39,108 nucleotides of DNA, taken from contig JAAVTG010000341.1 of assembly GCA_011947345.1 (NCBI GenBank), positions 1 to 39,108 of the forward strand. Direction: 5' to 3'. This document shows, in pieces, positions 21,501 through 30,864 of the stretch. This DNA comes from Phytophthora quininea (Eukaryota > Oomycota > Peronosporomycetes > Peronosporales > Peronosporaceae). How positions within the stretch are numbered: position 1 is the stretch's first letter; each line of letters starts with the position of its first letter. A model generated the notes under the pieces. That model was given only the letters and a program-made list of their open reading frames with translations, searched no databases and had not been told where the DNA came from. Position numbers and translations under genes: made by a program.

Positions 21501-22600
21501 ATACTCAGATCTGCAGTCGTAAAGCCAATCAAATGCCAGAAACACGAGAAGATATGCGTTACCAGCAGAACTTGGCCGGTTAGTCTTGTAAGGCGAGCAT
21601 ACACCGCATTCAGCTCGAGCGCATCTTCAATCTTTGTGGCAAAATGCCGCAGTTTAATCAACCGTGTTAGTTTCGTAACACGCAATAGCCTTGCCAGCCG
21701 AGCGAGTCGTAACGATAACACCTGTGCATTGCTCTTTGAAATGCTGTTAGTAGCATCGCTCGTAGTTGATGGTGGCTCGACAAAAAGTCCACAGGGAGGA
21801 AAGCGAGTACGTCCGGGAGAAACCACGAAGTCAGATAGCGCCGCGCAATTAACCGTCGATCTTTTACCATATTTTCGTCGTCATCAGGATAATACCCCAC
21901 CAAAAAGTTGTGGATCACATCGAAAAAGAACATCACGTCCGAGAAAGAGTTTAACATCTTCACGCTATCACCGAGCTGCAAATCTGGAAAGCCAATCTGG
22001 AGAGGTACCATCACAGCGCTGTAGAGAACAATTATCATGATTAGCGAATCCCACGCCAACTTCGCGTTGCTGCGCGGATCAATTACAGAAGGCGCTAGCA
22101 TGAATCGAAATGGCCGTGTGTAGTTATGGTACATCTGAGTCAGTCGAATAACAAGTCGGAGTCGAGGACTATGAGGCGTTAATTGTGACGCCAACGCCGA
22201 ACGCTGCTTTCGCAGCGGAGGTTTTCCATCCTGTGAGTTACGATCAACTGACCCTCGGTTGTTTACCAAGGACGAAGTAGACGACAATTTCCCTGTAGAG
22301 CCCAGTCGTGGTGGTATGCGGTTGAGTACTGGAATGGTGCCCGTGAACGTTCCTCTTCGTATCAAATTTTGATCCAGTGAGGCTGAGAAATCCGTAGAGT
22401 GTCGTCGTATTTTCCTTTGGCGTTGGTTGATCTTGGATTGGAGCGACTCGAGAAGCTTTGCGTAGAGTGTTAAAAGTGCTAAACGTGGCCGTGTACGCAT
22501 GTGTTAGTCCCTTCTTCTTTGGCGATGCATGCTGTGCGAGGAAGCGCTGGGGTCCAGCCCGGTCACTATCTTCGAGTCGAGATGGAGCGCTATGGTTCAT
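18582..22600 (-). CDS. Tandem two-repeat voltage-gated/cyclic-nucleotide-type K+ channel
   Basis: One long transcript unit encodes two complete channel modules. ATG at 22600 (MNHSAPSRL) is the likely start, although the N-terminal ~100 residues cross an unresolved frame change near 22470. Module 1: NAKLAWDSLIMI (S1), RLARLARLLRVTKLTRLIKL (S4), pore GVGYGD (21395-21412), then a cNMP-binding-like barrel (EMFILNTGFIEV, GVFGEGSLL). Module 2: SAKLAWDVFTTLLLLYCSI, FVPFLRLLKLSRIFKFLHTL (S4-like), pore TVGYGD (19680-19697), then a second barrel (MYFLVKGVAEVV, SYFGEIAMLTRSKRAASIRA). After a one-base fix in the AAA run 18759-18761 the C-terminus reads ALGCVMQHLHKYEF and stops at 18582-18584. Other frame breaks are at the T5 run 21782-21786, near 20520 (linker), and in the T6 run near 19354. 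An in-frame TGA lies at 19479-19481. No intron is needed. Confidence 0.82.
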
Positions 22601-22747
22601 GATGATCTGCCAGAGGCATTCGGTATCCCAGTCCACTTTGTGATTCGTCTTCCCCACCAACGTCGAAGACAATTTCGTTCCGCTCGCAAAATAATCGCTG
22701 TCCGTTTCGGATGTTGCTTTATACTTACAGCATCCCGTACGTGGTGT

Positions 22748-25700
22748 TTATATAGCATTGCCCAACTTTTGGCGATTATGTTCGCTGCTCCTGGTTACCT
22801 TCCTGTTCAATGGGGAAAATTGTCTCGAAACTTTTGATTTTGAACGCGTCCCGCACCAGTTGATCGCATTCTCGACAAATCGTTCGAGGCTGCGGGTCGA
22901 AAAGACACGCCAAACTTTCGGCGCGAACGCAGCTGCCAACCCCGTTACGCAGCAAAACAAGGTGATCAATAGACCATTCGTGATCGCGCCGACGTACAAA
23001 ATTCCGTAGAACTCGCGCCCGAACGATATCATGGATGAAATCGCAAACGTCACGATCCACCAAAACACCACGGAAGCGGTTGTAAGCACCAATACCGATC
23101 GATAGCTGCTTGAAGCTTCAATCAGCAGTCGAGCATTCGCGAGTGACTACTGCGAGATTCTGGATCATACCAAGCGCCCACAGATCGTTATCTTTACCCG
23201 TTCCCGACCAAGGCGCCAACGGTAAAAGTTTTGCGGGCACCAATATGATCAAAAGAGATGCGACCACTGCCTCGAACATCCAGTACACAAACACTTTACG
23301 GTTGAGGAAAGTGTGTAGATAGCCATCTTGGTAGAGGGGGAATCGGAGTACCGTACGAGACGAAATGTCATCGTCACCCACCGAAAACACGAGAATTGGG
23401 AGCGCTGTGAAGCCGATATTGAAAAGCTGCAAGAGCGTATCGAAGTATGTGCTCTGTCCTGAGTACAAACAAAAAGCGCCGTAAAAGAACTGCGGGAGAA
23501 CTAGCAGCACGTTTTTGTAGAAGACATAAAGTGTCAGCACAGCAATCCGCCGATTCATGCCACGGCCGTGAACCAGCACAAGTTGTTGGAGGAAGCGGAA
23601 AGCTGGGAGTGAGTAATCACTCGAATCTGAAGCTTGGTGTCCTTCCTCGCCTGCAATGCCGACACCAATGTGAGCGCCCTGAATCATGGGCACATCGTTT
23701 GCTCCGTCACCAATTGCCAAAGTCACTTTGTTAGGACAGAAGTTTCGAACCATCGCAACGATGAGTTCCTTTTGCTTTGGACTGATCCGAGCGCAGAGGA
23801 CAGACTTACACTCTAGGCATAACTCGAGAAACTCCTTTTCAATGCAGAAATTCTTGACCGCTTCGACCACCACGTCATCGATCAAAATTGCTAGCCCGCG
23901 TGAACTCTTTATGTTGACTTTTTGCGCACCAGTTGAAGATAAAGCAGTTTCCATTTCAACCGATCTCGTTGCTTCATCTCGAGCTTTTCGGAGTTCCCTG
24001 CCGAGGAAGTCTATCGCATCTTGCTTCGAGCCGTTCATCCAATCATTTGGATTTTCACACAGGCGAAGTAAGCGCATATCGTCCGAGACGAGATGTACTG
24101 CGTACGCAATATTTGTCGCAGTGTCTGCACGATCTCCAGTAAGCATCCACACCTTGATGCCAGCTACTCGGAATTTTTCCAAAGCCTCGGGAGCACCGTC
24201 TTGTATTTTGTCCTCGATAGCTGATACTCCGACGAGTACAAGACGACTTTCGAGCTCTGCAACAATCGCGTTGAGTTCTTCCTCGGATGTATCCTGGTTC
24301 GAGCTGTGTTTTATTGCAGTATATCGGGAAACCCACGACCGATACTCATCAGCGCTCACTTCACGCTCGGCAATGCAAAGCACTCGCAAACCGCTTGCAG
24401 AGTACGCCTTCATCTGATCTTTCGCTTGCAACACCGCACTTGGATTGTTGGCAGACTTGCTCAGGGCCTCAAGGATGACTGAATCCGCTCCTTTCGACAT
24501 CAGCATGATTCTACCAGACGCCTCGCGACACAAAATCGAGCTCTTCTTCCGATCACTTGTAAATTCGAAGAGGTGCAGTACCTCGAGCTCTACATCTTGA
24601 GTGTTTATACGCACCACGACATGGGTGCTATCGCGCGTACGCAGTTCGACACCAGCCTGTGCAGCAGCAACGGCCAACGCTCGTTCATCGGGTGATGGTC
24701 CAGCGTATTCCATTTCAGTCAGTTTACCCGCCTGGCTGGACGTTTGAGGTGCAGAAGGCGAGCTGGGCCAAATAGAGTTGTTGATTGCAAGATTAAGCAA
24801 AAACCTCTGCATCGGAGAGCTTTTAGCCGGGCAAGCAAAAGCGTTAACGAACTCTTTCGTCGAGAATTCTTTCTGGTAACATCTTCGTCGGACATCCCCA
24901 ATATTGTCGTTTGCAGTGCCTGCTCTACAGCCAACAGCGATCCATCTTCTTCTGCGAAATCAAAAGTTTCACCGTTCACATGACAAGAGCGAAAAGTCAT
25001 CCGGTTACATGTGAGTGTCCCAGTCTTATCTGTGAAAATGTGCTCGACAAGTCCAAGCTCTTCATTGAGCTCGGACGATTGAACACACACAGCGCGCTTT
25101 TTGTCCACACTATGAAGAGTCTCAATAATGGACGGTCTGTTCGAGTATAAACGCATTGCTGGATCCATCGTAATTGCCCGCGATTGAAAATACCTAGTGA
25201 AGTCAATTGTGACTTGCAACGAAATGGGCACGAAATTCGAGAAGAGTAACATGTACGCCAAGAAGAGCCAGACGTAGTCTATAAAGACCGCGTTCTTGAT
25301 GTCAGTTGGGATATACGGGTTACGTTGAACGCTGAGAGACTCGATAAGCTGAGCTTCGATAACCACTGCGACGACCAGGATAACTACTTGCACCGCAACA
25401 ATCCCAAGCGTGACTTGGTTAATGAAGCCGCTTAGCCAGCTGGACTTAATAGGTGTGTCGGATGCGTTTTGTCGGACTCGCGTATCATCACCAGTGTAGA
25501 TGACGACCCCGACAACCCAAGAAGTATCTTTAAGATGGGTGCCGCGGAGCAGTATGTTCGAAATGTCCAAGCTTGCAGTGTGGTCATCGGTAAGCTTGAG
25601 AGATCCTTTGAATTTGTCGATACACCGGTTTGGTGGCTCGCATTCAATGTGAATACCAGGCAATTGAGTGAGGCCCCAATTTGTTAGTTGCTGTCCGTCG

Positions 25701-26347
25701 TGAGATACACTATCTCGATACGCAGGTTTGCACAGTTCTGGATGCACAATGCGTGGCTTGAGCGAAGACTCTCCGTCGAGGTTGGCTGTCATCACGTAGC
25801 ACTGACCATTTTCAGAGCTAGACGCAACGAGAGCAATGTCTGCCGGCAGCTCTTCGTTTTCTTCAACAAGAACAATATCTCCAACCACAAGTTCTTCACA
25901 CATTACTGAGTGAGCTGTTTCGCCCGAAAAATGTAGAATTCGCACGGGTGCTCGGTTTTGCTCTTTATCCGCTCGATGTCGTTGGATATCTTCCATCAGG
26001 TCTCGCAATCCGCTCACCACGATGATAAACGACAACGGAACAACCATCGTCGGCATTCCATTTGAAGACGTCACTTGCGGGAGCAATTGCAACACGGTGA
26101 TCAGAAGAAAATAAATATTCGAGAATCGTGTAAATTGCTTGAACAAGTTCTTGGGGAGGAAGTTGTACGGCGTATAGATGGACGTTTTGACGGCATTCGA
26201 TGGAAAAGTATAGTTTTGTTGAGTTGATCCCAATAGCACTGTGCGAAACTCGGTCGCTGACGCCTCCATGCGCTTTTGTGTCGTTTTTGACGTTAAAATG
26301 ATGCTGCTGATGCTGTTGATAGCCGAATTGATGGGTGTTTCTTCCAT
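22748..26347 (-). CDS. P4-type ATPase (phospholipid flippase, catalytic subunit)
   Basis: Moves aminophospholipids from the outer to the cytosolic leaflet; usually works with a CDC50 partner. The ATG at 26347 opens MEETPINSAI. In order: NNYxF-like segment QNYTFPSNAVKTSIYTPYNF; FKQFTRFSNIYFLLI (TM1-2); actuator loop ANLDGESSLKPR; phosphorylation site DKTGTLTCNRM (25016-25030); nucleotide-binding region SPDERALAVAAAQAGV and MSKGADSVIL; hinge GDRADTATNIAYA and GDGANDVPMIQGAHIGVGI with EGHQASDSSDYSL, the P4 signature. TM7-10 follow, to a stop at 22748-22750. No introns. The frame breaks twice: one base missing in the AAA run at 24870-24872 (restores RKEFSTKEFVNAF), and apparently two bases near 23139-23144 (restores VVTVANARLLIEA). 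About 1,190 residues, normal for the family. Confidence 0.9.
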
Positions 26348-26577
26348 TGAAGCTTTCTCCACAATGCGCTATGCTCCACCACCACCACGAGAACTCAAAC
26401 TGTCGAGCGAAATGAGAACATGCACTTCGCCTGCGTAATCCCACGAGTTTGAAGGTCATTGCTCGGCTCAATATATCTACTCTTGCAACGACCATTTTTA
26501 GGGTCTCTTATCTGCTGGAGATAGATACTTAATGGCTTTATGTGAGAAACGATGGAGTTCAAGTCCTGGAGAAATTC
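26348..26577. promoter_or_regulatory. Divergent promoter region, flippase / EF-hand gene
   Basis: These 230 bp separate two head-to-head start codons, so both 5' leaders and promoters lie here. I see no clear oomycete initiator or TATA element. Confidence 0.35.
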
Positions 26578-28499
26578 ATGGGAAGCAGCGAAAGCAAGCC
26601 CACTCGCCAGCAAGAAGAGGCGTATGCGCTTCTAATGAAAAATCCATCCATGATCGCTGCCTTGGAGACCCTGGAGAGTAAGATTTCCACGACCACATAA
26701 TACTGAAGCTGCTTAACTGATCCTTTGTCCTTGTTTCTAGTCGACAAACCAAACACAGGATTCCGATTCTATCGGCTTTTGCTGCGATGGATGCAGAGTA
26801 ATATCTCTATGGTTAATTTGAGATTGACACCCACCATACTAATGCATACAACCAGCAAAAGCAAATCCATCGACCTTGAAGAATTCCATCGCTACTTCCA
26901 GCTGCCTCACACGACTTTTTCCAACTTGGTTTTCAGCAATATGGGGAAGCAAACTCCAGTTCGTGGCCTGCCGTTTGATGGTAATCCATTCATTCCGTTC
27001 AGAATGACGAGGATAGCACTGACGGTGTGCTTGCACTTACAGATTTTGTGCTGAACCTGTGGAATTTTTGCACCATGTCTCCCACGGACCTGTACGTGCA
27101 CGTGTTCCGGCTGTACGGTCAGTAACTTGCAACGAATTCAATACATTCTACAATTGCACTAATACCTCGCCGTAGACGACGACCACAATGGAACGCTTGA
27201 TGCCGCAGAGTACGAGAGTCTCTTTCGACTTTTGTACCACACAGAAAATCTCCCCAATGCAGTCAAGAAACAACTGAAAGCCATGACGGCTGAGCACGAC
27301 GGGGTGATCACACTTGGTCTGTGGCAATGGGTGTCCTTAGAATGCATCTCGGCACTAATATCTCGGCTCCGTGCAGACTCCTTCTTGAAGGTGTGCTCTC
27401 GAAAAAGTTTATTCAAGCCGATATTTCATCTCCAAAGCAGAGCTCGCGCGAAGGCAAGTGTTACTAACTTGGCTTCGATAGAAATCTCGCCATATTGAAC
27501 TCATCATAATTCATCTCCAACCGCAGAGTATGGGGACAAGGTACTGGTCCAACGTGAGCAAGAAGAGACAAAAGTTGCTCAATGGTCGGAAGGATATCTT
27601 CGACGTGGCACGTACTAGACTTCAATTTGATCCACGCCCACCGGTGAGCCCTCCATCCAAAGTAAACTCTCCAATACGTGATAGCAAAACGGCGTCAACA
27701 GTAAACCCCTTGACGGTAGACGAGATCCAGCATCACCACCATCAGCAACACCTGATAAATCATCTGCAAAAACGGAGCCGGATGACTTATATGCTTGGAT
27801 CAAAGAGGAGTCACAGAAGCAGCCTCCGGTGCAGGTATATTTGACAGCATTTTCCCAGGCGGCCGTCGCCGAGTGCCGCTTGAAGGAATTCCCCAAAACG
27901 ATACGTCACTTGGACGAGATCAGTTCCTGCTCGACTTGCGCTACAACGTCGCCGTTTCTGTAAAGCGTAAGTCAGTCTATTCAGTTTCATATTGTTCAAT
28001 ACACCTTGACCAATGGTGTGGAATGCTGATGAGCAGGACGTGACGAAGCACGAGCGGCTCTGGAAGAAATGTGGGAAGAAGAGCTGTCCTCACTGCGGCA
28101 CGCCACAAAGTTATATCCTCAATGGTCAAAAGCGTATCGACGAAGACTCTGCATCAACAGACCGGCAAAAAGGTACTTAGCATCATCAAACGGATTCAAA
28201 CATCATCTCGCACCACTAACCAATTTTATACACAGTCTGCACCGAAAGTGGTCAGGAGCTATACACAAAAGAAATTAGATTTAGAAGAAAGCATCATCCG
28301 CAAGCGCTTCACCGAGCGGTGGCAGACTCTGGACCGCGCAGCCGAACTCTTTGCCCAACGAGAGCTCTCTGCATCCCGACATTTAAGTTCTTCAGGCAAT
28401 ATCCAACCCAAGTCGGTGCACTTGAAATCCTCAACTACCCACAGTGACTCCAACAAGAGTCGAGTAGTGCCAGTTGCCAACAAATACCTAGTAAAATAG
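26578..28499 (+). CDS. EF-hand protein with N-myristoylation-type N-terminus
   Basis: Start ATG at 26578 gives MGSSESKPTRQQEEAY: Gly2 with Ser6 is a good N-myristoylation pattern, as in calcineurin-B/recoverin-type Ca2+ sensors. Exon 1 (26578-26677) splices to 26741 (IDKPNTGFRFYRLLLRWMQ). EF-hand segments are SKSIDLEEFHRYF, DEDSTDGVLALTDFVLNLW and the best loop DDDHNGTLDAAEYESLF, followed by HDGVITLGLWQW. The intron 27454-27526 appears to use a GC donor (AAG/GCAAGT). Beyond EYGDKVLVQREQEETKVAQW the protein becomes long, basic and low in complexity (DPASPPSATPDKSS, LYAWIKEESQKQPPVQVYLT), ending IRKRFTERWQTLDRAAELFA to a stop at 28497-28499. Frames break near 26998, 27615 and 27900, so the C-terminal half is approximate. 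It could be a Ca2+-dependent adaptor; no enzyme domain is visible. Confidence 0.6.
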
Positions 28500-28560
28500 A
28501 CAAAGCAATTATGCAAAAATTAACACGATGGAGCTTGGAGGCAACTGCTCAAAGTCTGCA

Positions 28561-28998
28561 TTAGCTCGGTCGCTGCGAGGCGTTTGCAGCGTTGTCACAA
28601 TGGGATTGCACTCGACTCTCGTAGCCCTTCCACACTTGACACGTAAACTCCAGCTCCTCCCTGAACGAGTCGCTCTTCTGCAATACAAACAACAGATATT
28701 ATCCACGAGAACCTTACAAATTATATGTAAGAATGTTTCGCACCTCGATCTGCGTGTTGATCTCCTTCACCACCTCATGCAGCCGCGCAACCGAGCCCGT
28801 GATTCTCTGCAACAGAGCCTAGATTCATAAAAAGCCAACATATTTCTTAATTCCCAGAGCAGCACAGCACCAGCGTTCTCGACAGCTTCCTCACCTTTTG
28901 CTTCTCCTCGTGCGGGTCTACACTTACAAGCAACACACACACAAGCGTCAGTCCGGTCAGAAACACCCCCAAAGCCGCGTCAGCCACGCACTCTGCAT
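28561..28998 (-). CDS. DAD4: DASH/Dam1 complex subunit DAD4 (kinetochore), four exons
   Basis: DAD4 is a small subunit of the DASH/Dam1 complex, the ring that couples kinetochores to microtubule ends in fungi. Exons on the minus strand are 28992-28998 (ATGCAGA, 7 nt), 28895-28917, 28744-28818 and 28561-28677. Introns of 74, 76 and 66 nt all have GT and AG ends (donors GTGCGT, GTGAGG, GTGCGA). Joined exactly they give 73 residues, the family's normal length of about 72. The N-terminus reads MQNPHEEKQ, matching the MENPHEQ start that marks DAD4. Then come LLQRITGSVARLHEVVKEIN (family LSRI..N...LNE...) and VWKGYESRVQSHCDN (family Y..NVQFH). No frame correction is needed. The first exon is too short for usual gene finders. 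Identification rests on remembered family sequence and should be checked by profile search. Confidence 0.85.
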
Positions 28999-29110
28999 GT
29001 TCAGCTCTGTCAAATTTTGACTCGTTTCAGATCGACTATCCCACTGAAACTCGCGTCAGATTTAAAAATCCCGAATAGCTCCAATATCTCTTTGACAACG
29101 TTCCACCGGC
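28999..29110. promoter_or_regulatory. Short divergent promoter, DAD4 / Kv channel
   Basis: Only 112 bp lie between the DAD4 and Kv channel start codons. No clear core promoter motif is visible. Confidence 0.35.
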
Positions 29111-30757
29111 ATGGAGACGCAGCAGCTACTACCGAGACTCGACGACGTGAACGTGCCGCTGACTGTTGGGGACGCCCGCAATGCAGCCAAAGACTATGGC
29201 CCAAAATCCTGCTGTCTCTCGTGGTCTGCATTTCGCAGTGACGTCTGGACGCTGCTGCACTACCGGACGTCGCTGCGGCACGGCTCGGGTCTGCAGCGCG
29301 CGTCCTACATGTTCGAAGTGTGCGTGCTGGTGTTGATCACGCTCAACGTGGCGCTGGCCATGTATATGTCGGCAGCTCCGGTGGGTCCGGCACGTACGTT
29401 TAATTGTGAGGTTGCGACAGTGCCAATGATGCTGATGGAAGTTCTATTGCAGCGGTGACCAGCTCCGACTGGTACAATATGTTCCTGTATGTGTCGACGG
29501 TGTTGTTCACGGTCGAGTATGTGTTGAGACTCTGGTCTTGCGTGGAGGACAAGAGGTTCACACATCCAGTTTTCGGACGGTGGGTAAAGTTGTGGTGACT
29601 GCATGGGGTTCAGTTGTTGAAGGATTTGGTGAACAGGTTGAAGTGGATGTTCCGCCCAATGTCGCTCATCGATCTGGCGGTGTTGGTGCCATTCTACTTT
29701 GAGATACTGCTCGAAAACCAGTAAGTGGATGCACATTATAGATCGTGGGAAGGCTTTAATTTGTAAATGAGCTGTTGTTCGAGCAGGGTGTCTATGTCGT
29801 CTCGAGGTGTGTTGACTTTGCGAGGGTTTCGACTGCTCCGCATCATGTCCTTCTTGCACTTGGAGCGATCCTACCGGGCAATGAAAAATCTGCGAGAGAT
29901 TTTTGCTCTGAAGAAGGAGGAGCTGGGTGTAGTCAGTTACTTAACCATCGTCATCGTGTTGACCTCGTCCACTACCATGTACGTGCTTGATTTTACTTTG
30001 CTCATGGTTAATATCGTTCGCTGACATTTCATTAAAGCTTCTTCTTAGAGAACCCGGCGCAGCCGAAAGTGTTCTCGAGCATTGGTGTCTGTTCATGGTG
30101 GGCTATAGAAACCATCACGTCTCTCGGCTACGGTGACATTGTCCCGGTCACCGCTGCAGGCAGAGCCTTTTCATCCTTACTAGCTTTGTGGGGAATCATT
30201 CTGTTCACCATTCCTGGCGCTGTGCTGGGCAGTGGGTTCGTCGAAGTGATGCTCAAGAAGCAAGAGAAGAAGAACGAGCTGTCGATGGAGGAGTCGATCC
30301 GGATATCGCTAACCAAGGAGCTCCGTTCGTTTAGCTCCACCAGTGTAGCTTGGGGTACGTTGCCGCACAGACACTAAACGACATTACCCCGGTGTTATAC
30401 TGATCGACTTTGTCGTCCTAGGCAACGACTCGCCGAGAACTGAAGGAGGCTCTCCACTCGCCCATTCGCTGCCACCGTCCACGTTTTCAACGCCGCACTA
30501 CCAGGCTTTCCCGCCCCCACTCCTCCAATTGTGCGACTGCAAGAACAAGTGGACAAGCTGACTGCGACGCAGGTACGACCGTCAGAACGTCCAACACTAT
30601 TCATCTCATCCCATTTTTTTGCCAGGTCCAACTTCAGGCGCAATTGAATCGGCAAGAAACTCAACTGCTATCGATCCTATCGCTACTCGAGAAAACGCTC
30701 CCACAACCGGAAAAGAAAGCCATGCCGCCGTTCAGCGCCATTGTGCCTCCCGAGTAG
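29111..30757 (+). CDS. Voltage-gated potassium channel (six-TM, Kv type)
   Basis: Seven exons: 29111-29393, 29453-29579, 29637-29720, 29787-29978, 30038-30354, 30422-30572 and 30626-30757, all with GT-AG introns in consistent phase. S1 is YMFEVCVLVLITLNVALAMY; S2 FLYVSTVLFTVEYVLRLW; S3 MSLIDLAVLVPFYFEILL; S4 RGFRLLRIMSFLHLERSYRA; S5 VVSYLTIVIVLTSSTTIFF; the pore helix and filter ETITSLGYGDIVPVT; S6 ALWGIILFTIPGAVLGSGFV. The filter GYGD predicts K+ selectivity. In the tail, one missing base in the CCCCC run 30514-30518 separates HYQAFP from PTPPIVRLQEQVDKLTATQ, which continues as a coiled coil (VQLQAQLNRQETQLLSILSL) to the stop at 30755-30757, a likely tetramerisation coil as in KCNQ-type channels. 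About 430 residues. Unlike the 18.6-22.6 kb gene it has one repeat and no cNMP domain. Confidence 0.88.
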
Positions 30758-30864
30758 CAACTTCATGTAATAAAAGTTTTTCAACCCATATGGCTACATT
30801 TAGACTATATTGGTAAATTGTTTGAGGGGAGCTCATCAGCCCATACATTTGCACTGTTACGACG

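Noticed and set aside
23686..24417. 243-residue plus-strand open frame over the flippase
   Set aside because: Ser/Arg-rich reverse-frame shadow of the conserved P4-ATPase N and P domains.
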